64,000 nucleotides of DNA from an uncultured Eubacteriales bacterium (GTDB lineage Bacteria; Bacillota; Clostridia; Oscillospirales; CAG-272). Location of the stretch: contig CAKRZR010000006.1 in NCBI GenBank assembly GCA_934433485.1, positions 62,001 through 126,000 of the forward strand, given 5' to 3'. A program made the translations under genes and the position numbers. Below are positions 1 to 8,767 of this stretch, piece after piece; position 1 is the first letter of the stretch; each line of letters begins with the position of its first letter. The notes under the pieces are model-generated. The model did no database searches. It had not been told where the DNA came from and saw nothing but the letters and a program-made list of their open reading frames with translations.

Positions 1-32
1 TTTCGTAAAAAAGTCCGTTTGCGGAGGCAGTT

Positions 33-1292
33 ATGCATATATTTTGGTGGATCGGAATCGTTTTGAGCGTCGGGATCGGCGTACTCTACAGCGTCGGGTG
101 GCTGTATTTGCTCCTGCCCCGGATCGACGCGCGGCGGAACAGACAGAAAAAGGCGGCGGCGCCGGAGAACAAACCGGTTCGGATCGCGGTCTGCATCGCG
201 GCGCGCAATGAGGAGGCGGTGCTGCCCCATCTGCTCGACAGCATCCGTGACCAGACCTGCCATGCGGATACCTACGTGGTCGCAGACAACTGCACGGACA
301 ATACGGCGGAGGTGGCAAGTGCGCATGGTGCGACCGTCTATGAGCGGCAGAACCGGCACGAGATCGGCAAGGGCTACGCACTCTCCGCACTGTGGGAGCA
401 TATGCGCGCGGACGGCGTATACACGGATTACGATGCGTTTCTCATCCTGGACGCGGACAATCTGCTTGCGGAAAACTACATAGCGGAAATGACGAAAACG
501 ATGGCGGAGGGCTATCGCGTCGTGACCGGCTTCCGCAATACGAAGAATTTCGGCGACAACTGGATCACCGCGGGCTACGGACTGTGGTTTTTGCACGAAT
601 CCGTCCATAGAAACGGATCCCGTTCGATCCTTGGCACGTCCTGCGCGGTATCGGGCACCGGCTTCTGCGTATCCAGAGCGCTGCTCGACGAACGGGGCGG
701 CTGGCACTACCACACGCTGACGGAGGATCTTGAATTCTGGACGGATACCGTCATCCGCGGCGAGAGAATCGGCTATTGCCCGGACGCGGTTCTATACGAT
801 GAGCAGCCGGACGGCTTCGCGGATTCGGTGAGACAGCGCGTCCGTTGGGTGCAGGGCGGCATACAGGTCTCTCTCCGCTACGGCGGTGGACTGCTGCGGC
901 GTATGTTCGCAAAAGGCAGCACATGGCGGCAGAGATACGCAGCAGCGGAATGTCTGGCGCTGTCGCTCTGGGGCTACAGCACATCGGCGGTGGTGTCGCT
1001 GTTCGGCATGATTACGGGGATTCTCTACAGTCCGTTTCCGAAAATAATGCCGTGCTGGGCGATCGCGGGCGCCATTCTCGGGTACATGCTCTCGTCGATG
1101 CTGACGGCGGCGCTGACGGTGTACGAAGCAAAAGGCAGGATCCGTGCGACCGGCGGCGAGCTCGTTCGTGCGGTGCTCATGTATCCGCTGTTTGTCGCGA
1201 CGTTCGCGCTGCCTGTGGCGCTGTCGTTCTTCCGGAAGCCGGCATGGAAACCGATCCCGCATCGCCGCGCGGTGGGACTGACGGAGCTTTGA
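33..1292 (+). CDS. Membrane-anchored family 2 glycosyltransferase
   Basis: A 419-residue processive-type GT2 enzyme that would transfer a sugar from a nucleotide donor at the inner face of the membrane. An N-terminal transmembrane helix (about residues 3-28) precedes a GT-A fold: CIAARNEE near residue 53, the metal-binding DAD of ILDADN near 140, TEDLE near 231 and QRVRW near 267 (the Q/RxxRW signature). Two to four hydrophobic helices end the protein (about 305-395). This architecture is shared with polysaccharide and N-acetylglucosaminyl transferases, but the substrate cannot be read. The ATG follows GGAGGCAGTT. A terminator follows directly, so it is probably monocistronic or the last gene of an operon starting left of the window. 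Confidence 0.85.
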   Translation: MHIFWWIGIVLSVGIGVLYSVGWLYLLLPRIDARRNRQKKAAAPENKPVRIAVCIAARNEEAVLPHLLDSIRDQTCHADTYVVADNCTDNTAEVASAHGATVYERQNRHEIGKGYALSALWEHMRADGVYTDYDAFLILDADNLLAENYIAEMTKTMAEGYRVVTGFRNTKNFGDNWITAGYGLWFLHESVHRNGSRSILGTSCAVSGTGFCVSRALLDERGGWHYHTLTEDLEFWTDTVIRGERIGYCPDAVLYDEQPDGFADSVRQRVRWVQGGIQVSLRYGGGLLRRMFAKGSTWRQRYAAAECLALSLWGYSTSAVVSLFGMITGILYSPFPKIMPCWAIAGAILGYMLSSMLTAALTVYEAKGRIRATGGELVRAVLMYPLFVATFALPVALSFFRKPAWKPIPHRRAVGLTEL

Positions 1293-1309
1293 GCGGCATG
1301 CGGAATGAG

Positions 1310-1362
1310 AAAAGCAGGCGGTGCTTTGTGCGCATATCACAAGGAAAGCCGCCTGCTTTTGT
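1310..1362 (+). terminator. Rho-independent terminator after the glycosyltransferase
   Basis: A 12-bp perfect stem AAAAGCAGGCGG / CCGCCTGCTTTT closes a loop of about 27 bases and ends in T residues, 17 bases after the stop codon. Confidence 0.8.
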
Positions 1363-1390
1363 GCGTTTTCCCGAACTTGCCGCGCCGCTA

Positions 1391-1419
1391 TTGCAATTTT
1401 ACCGAAAGGATGCTACAAT
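1391..1419 (+). promoter_or_regulatory. Sigma-A promoter for the GNAT/esterase pair
   Basis: TTGCAA at 1391-1396 and TACAAT at 1414-1419 are separated by 17 bases, about 75 bases upstream of the acetyltransferase start. Confidence 0.7.
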
Positions 1420-1492
1420 AAGGAAAATGCTGATGGAAAGTGGATGCAGCGCATTCTAAGACGAAATCATTGAGAACATACGGAGACCAGCT

Positions 1493-2041
1493 GTGAAACA
1501 AACACCTTTTGAAATCGTACGTGTGCAGGCAGAGGACGCCGCCGCATTATTGGAGTATTTGAAGATCGTCGGCGGAGAGACCGACAACCTCAGCTTTGGT
1601 CCGGAGGGCGTACCGCTTGACGAAGAAGCCGAGAGAGCCTATCTCGATATGCAGGCGAAGTCGCATGACCATATCCAATTGTTTGCCAAGGTAAACGGGG
1701 AAATCATCGGTACCGCCAGCCTCAACCGTAAGCCGAGGCGTATGTACCACCGCGCAGAATTTGGCATCAGCCTGAAAAAAGCATGGTGGGGCTGCGGCGC
1801 GGCGACTGTACTGGCGCAGGGCGTGCTTGATTTTGCGCGGAAAGCCGGGATAGAACAGGTGAATCTCGAGGTGCGCAGTGACAACAAACGCGCCATTGCG
1901 CTATATGAAAAGCTCGGCTTCCGCAAGCTGTGTACATTCCCCGGTTTTTTCAAGATCAAGGGAGAACGGATTGATTTTGACTTCATGAATCTCGAGCTCT
2001 GTCCTGCTGCGTCAACGGAGGCGCACGGAGAGGCGAACTGA
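1493..2041 (+). CDS. GNAT family N-acetyltransferase
   Basis: A 182-residue acetyl-CoA-dependent N-acetyltransferase of the RimJ/RimL-like type. The core runs from the beta strands GEIIGTASLNRK (about 66-77) to the acetyl-CoA loop region around WWGCGAATVL (about 97-107); the latter stands where Q/RxxGxG/A is usual. The C-terminal signature NKRAIALYEKLGF (about 131-143) is typical of family members. The start is GTG, preceded by GGAGACC; no better-placed ATG exists. The acceptor substrate is unknown. The esterase gene follows after 25 bases and probably shares the transcript. Confidence 0.8.
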   Translation: MKQTPFEIVRVQAEDAAALLEYLKIVGGETDNLSFGPEGVPLDEEAERAYLDMQAKSHDHIQLFAKVNGEIIGTASLNRKPRRMYHRAEFGISLKKAWWGCGAATVLAQGVLDFARKAGIEQVNLEVRSDNKRAIALYEKLGFRKLCTFPGFFKIKGERIDFDFMNLELCPAASTEAHGEAN

Positions 2042-2066
2042 AATTTGGACATACGGAGAGAAAACT

Positions 2067-4574
2067 ATGACCTATTATATCGACATGCATGCGGGCTTGG
2101 CGGGCGCGGACGGTCTGACACCGGAGACGGCGCGGCGGGACTATCGGGATCTCGCGCTCCAGCCGGGGGATACGGTGCTGTTCAAGCGCGGCAGCTTTAT
2201 CCGGGACAGCTTATATCGCAAGCCGGGTACGCCGGAGCACTACATCACTTATGGCGCGTATGGCGAGGGCGAGGCGCCGGTATTCTGCGGCAGTCAGGAC
2301 GTGAGCGATCCCGCGCTGTGGGAGGAGACGGCACCGCACATCTGGCGCTGCACGGCAAATCTGTCCTCTGAGGTGTGCAATTTCGTGTTCGATGGCGGAA
2401 GGATCGGCGGCACGCTGCGCTGGGAGGAGGGACAGCTGTCCGCACCCGGCGATTGGTACGACAACCACATGGGACTGGCGGATCACGGTCTGCCGCTGCC
2501 GGAGGAAAGACGGGTGCTCCTGTGGGCGGACGACAATCCGGGCAAGGTCTACAGCCACATTGAAGCGGTGCTGTGGGGCAACCGGTGCCTGTCCGTGAAC
2601 GTGTCCTGTACGGCGGTGGAGGACCTGGCGTTCTTCGGAAGCGGCGTACACGTGCTGTCCGGCGGCTGCGACCATATGACGGTGCGGCGGTGCTCGTTCA
2701 CCTTCATTGGCGGCGCGGTATGGAACCGGCAGCTGCAGATCCGCTTCGGCAACGCCATCGAGTTCTGGAATCACGGCGAGGACATCCTCATCGAGGACTG
2801 TTATTTCAACAACATCTACGACTCGTGCATCACGCACCAGGGCGGCAGAGAATGCGAACCGGCGAGAAATCTCGTGATGCGGCGCAATCTCTTTGTGAAT
2901 TACGGCATGGGCGCGTACGAGGGCAGGGACCGGATGAGCATCGATTCGTCGTTCACGGACAACCTTTGTCTGTATGCGGGCGGCGGCTTCACGGGCTTCG
3001 GGGATACCAAGCCGCGCCATTCCGAGATCTATCCGCAGCCGATGGGGCATCATCTCTTCATGTGGCGCATCCCGCAGGCTACGGAGAACGGCGGCTTTAC
3101 GGTGGCGAACAACCGCTTCTACGAGGCGACGGGTTCCGCGATGTACTCGATCATCTCTCCGGAGGCGGAAGCGCAGATGCACCTGTCCGGCAACCGGTAT
3201 TATACGACAAACCGGCGGTACCTGACCCGGATCGGCGGCAAAATGTACGCGCCCGCGGATTTTGAGAAGTACCTGCGCACATACGGCGAACCGGACGCGG
3301 AGATGGTCTGCCCGGACATCGCCAGGGAAGCGGAAGCGTGGTTCCGGGAAAGCGGCGCGCCGTCGTATGGTTCATGGCTGTTCACGGACGCGCTGCCGGT
3401 GCGGAAATACTTTGTCGGCGGCACGGAGAAGAATGCGCTGCAATACGCGCCCGGCGAGGAAATGCGCTTTTCCGTCCGTCTGACCGATGGAGACCGGCAG
3501 ATCCCGGCGCCGCTTTTCCATGTGTTCACGGAGGGAGACGACGGCAGAAAGCGCGAGCTCTGGATGGACGGCGCGACCGGCGAGGCGGCGTTTTCGACCT
3601 CTGTGGCACGCGAGGGCTGCGTTCACGTGCTGGTGACGGCATGCGATGCGGAGAAAAATCCGCTTGCGGACTGCGACATTTTTGAAGGCGGCGCGGCGGC
3701 GGGATTTGATAAGATCCTGCAAACGGGCAAGGTGCCTGCGGATTACGACGCGTTCTGGGAGCGCGTGATCACGGAAGAGCTGGATCCGGTCGCCCCTGTC
3801 GAGGTATATAAGGAAGAGTGGCAGAGCGGGGATCCGGGAGACATTGTATACGATGTGCGTATCGCTTGTCCGGGACCGAATCCGGTGTCCGGGTATCTCC
3901 GCATGCCGCGGAACGCAGAGGCGCGCTCGCTGCCGATTGTGGTGCTGTACATGGGCTACAACGTCACCGCCGCGCAGGTGCCGAACAAATGGAATTCGAT
4001 CCAGCTGTGCATCAACCAGCAGGGCGAACCGAACGGCATGCCCGCGGAATACTACGCGCATCTGGGCGCGACGAAATACGCGGGCTTCGGCTTTGACGAG
4101 GCGGAGAACCGCGATCCGGATACGGTGTTCTTCAAATACATGGTGCTGCGCGCGATCCAGGCGGTGCGGTACTGCATGACGCTGCCGGCATGGGACGGTG
4201 TGCACGTGAAGGTATGCGGCGGCAGCATGGGCGGATTCCAGGCGATCCACGCGGCGGCGCATGAACTGCGTGTGACCGAGGCGGATATCGCGATCCCGTG
4301 GCTGTGCGATCTGCGCGCGGTACAGGCAGGGAGACTGGGCGGCTGGCGTCCTGCACCGGCGGTCGGACTGGATTACTACGACACGGTCTGCACGGCGGCG
4401 CGTGTGCTTTGTCCGGTGGAGATCACGGCGGGACTGGGCGATTACGTATGCCCGCCCTCCGGTGTGACCGCGCTGTATCACGCTCTGCCGGGGCATGTGA
4501 AGCTCCGTTTCCTCCAGAACCGCACGCATCCCTACACGGCGCCGGAATACGACGCGTATACGGTAGAAAAGTGA
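2067..4574 (+). CDS. Two-domain carbohydrate enzyme: beta-helix domain + CE7-like acetyl esterase
   Basis: An 835-residue protein. Residues about 1-440 look like a right-handed parallel beta-helix (repeated short strand/turn units, asparagine-rich turns), as in pectate-lyase-like and glycan-binding proteins. Residues about 540-835 form an alpha/beta hydrolase of the acetyl-xylan esterase (CE7/Axe1) type: the nucleophile Ser is in GGSMGGFQA (about 712-720), the acid is probably Asp of GLGDYVCPP (about 790), and His is in RTHPYTAPE (about 821). No signal peptide is visible, so it is probably cytoplasmic. RBS GGAGAG lies 6 bases from the ATG. Likely role: processing or deacetylation of imported acylated oligosaccharides (inference). 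Confidence 0.75.
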   Translation: MTYYIDMHAGLAGADGLTPETARRDYRDLALQPGDTVLFKRGSFIRDSLYRKPGTPEHYITYGAYGEGEAPVFCGSQDVSDPALWEETAPHIWRCTANLSSEVCNFVFDGGRIGGTLRWEEGQLSAPGDWYDNHMGLADHGLPLPEERRVLLWADDNPGKVYSHIEAVLWGNRCLSVNVSCTAVEDLAFFGSGVHVLSGGCDHMTVRRCSFTFIGGAVWNRQLQIRFGNAIEFWNHGEDILIEDCYFNNIYDSCITHQGGRECEPARNLVMRRNLFVNYGMGAYEGRDRMSIDSSFTDNLCLYAGGGFTGFGDTKPRHSEIYPQPMGHHLFMWRIPQATENGGFTVANNRFYEATGSAMYSIISPEAEAQMHLSGNRYYTTNRRYLTRIGGKMYAPADFEKYLRTYGEPDAEMVCPDIAREAEAWFRESGAPSYGSWLFTDALPVRKYFVGGTEKNALQYAPGEEMRFSVRLTDGDRQIPAPLFHVFTEGDDGRKRELWMDGATGEAAFSTSVAREGCVHVLVTACDAEKNPLADCDIFEGGAAAGFDKILQTGKVPADYDAFWERVITEELDPVAPVEVYKEEWQSGDPGDIVYDVRIACPGPNPVSGYLRMPRNAEARSLPIVVLYMGYNVTAAQVPNKWNSIQLCINQQGEPNGMPAEYYAHLGATKYAGFGFDEAENRDPDTVFFKYMVLRAIQAVRYCMTLPAWDGVHVKVCGGSMGGFQAIHAAAHELRVTEADIAIPWLCDLRAVQAGRLGGWRPAPAVGLDYYDTVCTAARVLCPVEITAGLGDYVCPPSGVTALYHALPGHVKLRFLQNRTHPYTAPEYDAYTVEK

Positions 4575-4580
4575 GCGCAT

Positions 4581-4690
4581 GGGAGAACGAAGGGAACGGG
4601 GACGCTTCTTGTGAAGATGGAAGAATGCGGTAGCATTCTTCAGGAGAAATCAAAGATTTCTCCCAGCTTGGCAAGAACTTTATACAATGA
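4581..4690 (+). repeat. Dispersed intergenic repeat, family A, copy 1
   Basis: Starts GGGAGAACGA and contains the hairpin AAGAATGCGG-TAGCATTCTT, a second hairpin GAGAAAT/ATTTCTC and CCCAGCTTGGCAAGAACTTTATA. It matches, with substitutions, the reverse complement of 63014-63096. It has no coding potential. Confidence 0.55.
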
Positions 4691-4730
4691 CCGGGGCGGG
4701 ATCCGTTTGTGGAATCCTGCCCCGGTTTTG
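4690..4730. terminator. Bidirectional terminator between convergent genes
   Basis: CCGGGGCGGGAT pairs with ATCCTGCCCCGG (one mismatch, 10-base loop) and is followed by TTTT. It lies between the esterase and the convergent membrane protein gene. Confidence 0.7.
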
Positions 4731-4731
4731 A

Positions 4732-5427
4732 TTATGCTTTTTTGCCCTCGAAGAAGCTGCGCAGCGGCAGCTTATCGACCCAATCGAAGCGCTTATCCAT
4801 CCATTTGCTGCACAGACCGATGAGGAATCCGTTGATCGGCGCGACGAGTACGGTGCCCCACTTGACGCCCTCAAAATGGAGAAATCCGAAGAAGGCGAAC
4901 GAGAGGACGATGGATACGACGCAGCTTGTGCAGTCATAGACCGTTTTCGTCTTGTTGATATCAAAGCCGAATTTCGCGGAGACTTCCTTTACGAGCAGCT
5001 CATAGACCTCCGGCGCGATGTAGGTGTGGAAAAGAAGGGAAACACCGAGCGCGCAGAAGAAAATGCCGATTAGATAATAGACGACGCGGAGCGGAATGCC
5101 GTTATAAGGGATGAAATCAAGCAGCCACATGCCGAGATCGAGCACCATACCATAGAAAACGGCGGTGACGAACGAAAAAAGGTACGACAGCCGGAATTTG
5201 CGCAGACAGAGGACGGTCAGCACGAGCAGCAGCGCTTGCAGGCAGTATTCCGCCATGCCGTAGGTGACGAACGGAAAGAGCGGCGAGAGCTTCCGAAAGC
5301 AGAGATACGCGGGTGCTACGACCATGGACACGCCGAAATCCGCGGCTTCCATCAGTGCGGCGCCGAACGCGAGAATGCAGATCCCGGCAAGATAGGCAAG
5401 CTCGGTGGGAAAGATGTGTTTTTTCAT
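4732..5427 (-). CDS. YczE/YitT-like (DUF6198-type) integral membrane protein
   Basis: 231 residues with about five hydrophobic segments (roughly 8-30, 45-75, 82-105, 112-135, 165-190). The N-terminal ADFGVSMVVAPAYLCFRKLS and C-terminal VKWGTVLVAPINGFLIG motifs (a GT...A..NG pattern) match the YczE/YyaS/YitT group of predicted membrane proteins. Function is unproven; some members are proposed transporters. The start follows AGGAGTCTTTCTGT. It has its own promoter at 5509-5538 and stands alone between opposing genes. Confidence 0.7.
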   Translation of the reverse strand: MKKHIFPTELAYLAGICILAFGAALMEAADFGVSMVVAPAYLCFRKLSPLFPFVTYGMAEYCLQALLLVLTVLCLRKFRLSYLFSFVTAVFYGMVLDLGMWLLDFIPYNGIPLRVVYYLIGIFFCALGVSLLFHTYIAPEVYELLVKEVSAKFGFDINKTKTVYDCTSCVVSIVLSFAFFGFLHFEGVKWGTVLVAPINGFLIGLCSKWMDKRFDWVDKLPLRSFFEGKKA

Positions 5428-5508
5428 ACAGAAAGACTCCTATCGATGGTACAAGAGACAAAAAGCCCTCCGACGTTTGGAATAGAAACGAGGAAAGCTG
5501 ACGGGAAG

Positions 5509-5538
5509 ATTATACCACAGACGGGCGGGTTTTGTCAA
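5509..5538 (-). promoter_or_regulatory. Sigma-A promoter of the YczE-like gene
   Basis: Read on the minus strand: TTGACA (5533-5538), an 18-base spacer, TATAAT (5509-5514). Confidence 0.7.
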
Positions 5539-5557
5539 GAGAGAGGAAAAAATGGCG

Positions 5558-5604
5558 CAAAAAATCGCGGAAGCCATCCATGTCGGCGCGTTCCGCGATT
5601 TTTC
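5558..5604 (-). terminator. Terminator of the MBOAT/SGNH operon
   Basis: AAATCGCGGAA and TTCCGCGATTT form an 11-bp stem around an 18-base loop. A-rich sequence on the plus strand gives a T tract on the minus transcript just after the SGNH stop codon. Confidence 0.75.
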
Positions 5605-5612
5605 GTTTCCGT

Positions 5613-6977
5613 TTATTCCAGTCCCGCGAAATATTCCGCAAGATCCGCGGCGAGCACCTTGGAAAACGCCGTGCTGCCTTTATAATTCATGTGCCCCCAG
5701 TCGGAGAAGCAGGTGTAGTCATCGTTTAGCTCGGAATAGCGCTCGCCGTTGTAGTTGTAGAACGTCAGACCGCGCTCCGCCGCGATTTCCGCGATCCGCG
5801 CGTTGTTTTCCTCCATCTTCCATTCGTTCCTGCCCGGTACATACTCCGGCACCTCCACGAGCACCACATGGATGCCGTACTCGTCAAAGAGATCGAGCAG
5901 CGCTTCAAACGCCTCCCACTGCGCCGGATTGTCGTTGCAGCCCTGATCCATCGGGGTGCCGTCATAGGCGCGTTCCCACGGCTCAAAGCCCTTGTAAAAT
6001 TCACTCGTGATGTTGCCGTCGCTGTCCGTCAGATACTCGTGGCGGTACACGGGGATCTCAGGCAGCTCTTCCTCTGTGACCTCTGTTTCAAGCGTTTCCT
6101 CCGCAAGCTCGATCTTCCCGCCGTGCGCGTAATACGAGAGCATTTCGGGGATCCGGTCGCGGGAATAGATAAACGGGATCCGGTTGAAGGCGTAGGTCAG
6201 CACCTCGTCCACGTCCCACCACGGGATCTTTGTCTTTTCGGAATCGTTTTCGAGCGCCTCCGTGCCGTCGCCGGTGGTTTCCTCGGACGACGCCAGCGAT
6301 TCGGATTCCGTCTCCGCGTCCTTTTGCGCCTGCCGCTTTTCCGCCTTCACGATCTTGCGCATGATGTCGACCGGACAGTCGGGATTGGTGTCAAAGTCGA
6401 TCCGCCGCCACAGCCAGCCGTCGTCGCACATGAACCAGTCCACGCAGTACACGATGGTCTCCGGGATCGGATAGCCGGACTCCAGAAAGACCTCCCACCA
6501 GTCGAGGTAGTACTGCGGATTGGAGCCGTTCAGGGCAAAATTGAAGAACGACCGGTCGGGATTCTCCGCTTCAATGTATTTCGGATTCACGCCGTGCGCC
6601 GCGTGGGAGGTGCCTATGAAAATGGTGTCGGCGTTGTACTGGTTCTCGAACATTTCGTAGAACTGCCCGTAATAGTGGTAGCAGAAGCGGTTCTTGTATT
6701 TCTGGTAGAACTGCTCATACTGCTCCGCTTTTTTCACCGCCAGCTCTGCCGCGAGACGGATCGCCTCGGGAGATTCGCCCGCTGCATCGAGTGCCTGCTG
6801 GATGGCCGCCGCCCGTTCCGCCGCCGCGGTTACCACTGCCACCTCATCGTCCAGAAACCGCTGCATCATGCCATTCAGCGTACCGCAGAGGATACCGGCG
6901 ACGGCGAGTACACACGCGCCCTTCGCGAAGAATCGCGGCAGACAGCGCAGATCGTTTTTCTCCATATTGTTTGTCAT
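5613..6977 (-). CDS. SGNH/DltD-AlgX-like protein paired with an MBOAT acyltransferase
   Basis: 454 residues with an N-terminal membrane anchor (about 16-38) followed by an alanine-rich helical stretch and an extracytoplasmic SGNH-like fold. The presumed catalytic Ser lies in FIGTSHAAHGVNP (about 123) and the Asp/His pair in SDWGHMNYKG (about 425). Residues about 215-265 are an acidic, low-complexity linker. Such proteins accept the acyl group from an MBOAT partner and place it on a cell-surface polymer, as AlgX/J and DltD do; the polymer here is unknown. The MBOAT gene ends 13 bases upstream, so the two are co-transcribed. RBS GGAGGAAAACGGC. Confidence 0.75.
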   Translation of the reverse strand: MTNNMEKNDLRCLPRFFAKGACVLAVAGILCGTLNGMMQRFLDDEVAVVTAAAERAAAIQQALDAAGESPEAIRLAAELAVKKAEQYEQFYQKYKNRFCYHYYGQFYEMFENQYNADTIFIGTSHAAHGVNPKYIEAENPDRSFFNFALNGSNPQYYLDWWEVFLESGYPIPETIVYCVDWFMCDDGWLWRRIDFDTNPDCPVDIMRKIVKAEKRQAQKDAETESESLASSEETTGDGTEALENDSEKTKIPWWDVDEVLTYAFNRIPFIYSRDRIPEMLSYYAHGGKIELAEETLETEVTEEELPEIPVYRHEYLTDSDGNITSEFYKGFEPWERAYDGTPMDQGCNDNPAQWEAFEALLDLFDEYGIHVVLVEVPEYVPGRNEWKMEENNARIAEIAAERGLTFYNYNGERYSELNDDYTCFSDWGHMNYKGSTAFSKVLAADLAEYFAGLE

Positions 6978-6990
6978 GCCGTTTTCCTCC

Positions 6991-8439
6991 TCAGAACTGG
7001 AAATAGATAAAGGATTTGTTGTCGTACGCGCCGAAGATCACGATGATCGCGACCATCACACCATAGGTGGCCAGCCGGAGCGCGCACCGTTTTTTCGTGT
7101 CCGCCGTGAACCACGCGGGAATGCCGGGGATTTTTGTGAGAATCTCCACACCAAAGAGCAGTATCGGCGCGGCGCAGGCGATGTAACCGCGGAAATCGGC
7201 GATGTGCGGGAAATCGTAGACCGTTTTCGCGGTCAGATGGGACAGCACATAAAACGCGTCGGAGAAGGTGTTGGCGCGGAAGAAAACCCACGACAGCGCG
7301 GTCAGGACAAAGGTGATCGCGATCGACACGCCGGCAGAGATCCACGCGATCCGGTCGAGGCGGAGTGTGTGCTTCACTTTTTTCCGCAGATTTTTGGTGA
7401 ACCGGGACAGGATGATGTATACGCCGTTTAACAGTCCCCAGACGACAAAGGTGAACGACGCGCCGTGCCAGATTCCGGAGATGGCGAACGTGACTAGCTG
7501 ATTGAAGCACCAGCGCGGCGTGGATACCCGATTGCCGCCCAGGGGAATGTAGACGTAATCGCGGAACCACGTCGAGAGGGAGATGTGCCATCTGCGCCAG
7601 AATTCCGGAATGGAGCGGGAGAAATACGGCGTGTCGAAGTTCTGCATGAGTCGGATATCCATGACGCGCGCGGCGCCGATGGCGATGTCGGAGTAACCGG
7701 AGAAGTCGCAGTAAATCTGCACCGTGAAGCAGAGGATCCCGGCGATCAGTCCGAGACCGCTGTACGCGTGGACGTCCCCGAACACGGCGTCCGCGAACAT
7801 GGCGAGGTTGTCTGCCACCACGACCTTTTTGAACATGCCCCACAGCATCCATCTGCCGCCGACGGAGAGATTTTCGTATTTTAACACATGGTACGCCTTG
7901 AGCTGGTCAAAGAGGTTCCGGCTGCGCTCTATGGGACCGGCGACCAGCTGCGGAAAGTACATGAGAAAGAGCGAAAAGTCGATAAAGCTGTGCTCCGCCT
8001 GCTCTCTCCCAGTGTACACGTCGATGAGGTAGCCCATGCTCTGGAATGTATGGAACGAGATTCCGATGGGCAGCACCACCTCCGGCAGCACGACGGTGCG
8101 CATGTCGATCATGTGCCCGAAGAAGTTGATGGTATCCGCGAGCAGCCCGAGATACTTGAAGTACACGAGCAGTCCGACGTTGGCGCAGACCGCTAAGATA
8201 AATACTGCCTTGGACAGCCGTTTGCGCTCCGATTTCCGCGCTTTTTCCACACCGAGCGCGCCGAAAAAGTCCACGCAGGTGGTGAACAGCAGGATGAGGA
8301 TGTACTTCGGGATAAAGGACATGTAGAAGTACACGCTCGCGGCGAGAAGAAAATACCGCCGGAATCGCTGCGGCAGGGCAAAGTAGCCGAAGATGACGAG
8401 CGGGAAATAGAGAAGAAACTCGACGGAATTGAAAAGCAT
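6991..8439 (-). CDS. MBOAT family membrane O-acyltransferase (AlgI/DltB-like)
   Basis: About 482 residues from the ATG at 8439, chosen because GGAGCG sits 7 bases upstream and MLFNSVEFLLYFP is the family's typical opening; the frame stays open upstream but without an RBS. About ten membrane helices. The signatures FWRRWHISLSTWFRDYVYIPLGG and, near residue 335, GIWHGASFTF carry the two histidines characteristic of MBOAT enzymes. It would move acyl groups across the membrane to the SGNH partner for polysaccharide acetylation. The frame starts the two-gene operon behind the promoter at 8509-8537. Confidence 0.9.
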   Translation of the reverse strand: MLFNSVEFLLYFPLVIFGYFALPQRFRRYFLLAASVYFYMSFIPKYILILLFTTCVDFFGALGVEKARKSERKRLSKAVFILAVCANVGLLVYFKYLGLLADTINFFGHMIDMRTVVLPEVVLPIGISFHTFQSMGYLIDVYTGREQAEHSFIDFSLFLMYFPQLVAGPIERSRNLFDQLKAYHVLKYENLSVGGRWMLWGMFKKVVVADNLAMFADAVFGDVHAYSGLGLIAGILCFTVQIYCDFSGYSDIAIGAARVMDIRLMQNFDTPYFSRSIPEFWRRWHISLSTWFRDYVYIPLGGNRVSTPRWCFNQLVTFAISGIWHGASFTFVVWGLLNGVYIILSRFTKNLRKKVKHTLRLDRIAWISAGVSIAITFVLTALSWVFFRANTFSDAFYVLSHLTAKTVYDFPHIADFRGYIACAAPILLFGVEILTKIPGIPAWFTADTKKRCALRLATYGVMVAIIVIFGAYDNKSFIYFQF

Positions 8440-8508
8440 AGGCACGCTCCGCATTCGTTTTGTGTGAAATAGCGACAAATATAGTCGCATGACGCACGGA
8501 TTTTCTAC

Positions 8509-8537
8509 AGTATACCATATACAGCGCGAAATGTAAA
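8509..8537 (-). promoter_or_regulatory. Promoter of the MBOAT operon
   Basis: Minus strand: TTTACA (8532-8537), 17-base spacer, TATACT (8509-8514). Confidence 0.65.
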
Positions 8538-8630
8538 GAGAAAATCCGCAAAAACAACAAAAAATACCCGACGATATGTCCAAATACCCGCCTGAACGCA
8601 AAAAATGTGCCGGATGGACGCCGAAATCCC

Positions 8631-8659
8631 TTGACAATTCCGTCCCGGCGCGGTATACT
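8631..8659 (+). promoter_or_regulatory. Consensus promoter of the TetR/methyltransferase pair
   Basis: TTGACA (8631-8636), 17-base spacer, TATACT (8654-8659). Confidence 0.75.
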
Positions 8660-8767
8660 ATTTGATAGGCACCGCCGGTTATGCAACATTTCCGGAGATA
8701 TGGTGTACTACAGAAGAAGGAGTGTCCGGAGACCGGAGCGTTTCGGTTTCCGCTATATGTAACCGCT

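Larger units (their letters stand above)
8440..8767. other. Divergent regulatory region, MBOAT operon / TetR
   Basis: A 328-base gap with no gene. It holds the leftward promoter (8509-8537), a short inverted repeat GCGAC/GTCGC (8472-8488) in the leader of the MBOAT transcript, and the rightward TetR promoter (8631-8659). The divergent layout makes TetR control of either side possible. Confidence 0.5.

Noticed and set aside
8440..8637. N-terminal extension of the MBOAT protein by 66 codons
   Set aside because: It crosses the promoter at 8509-8537, lacks an RBS and does not resemble the family start; the ATG at 8439 does.
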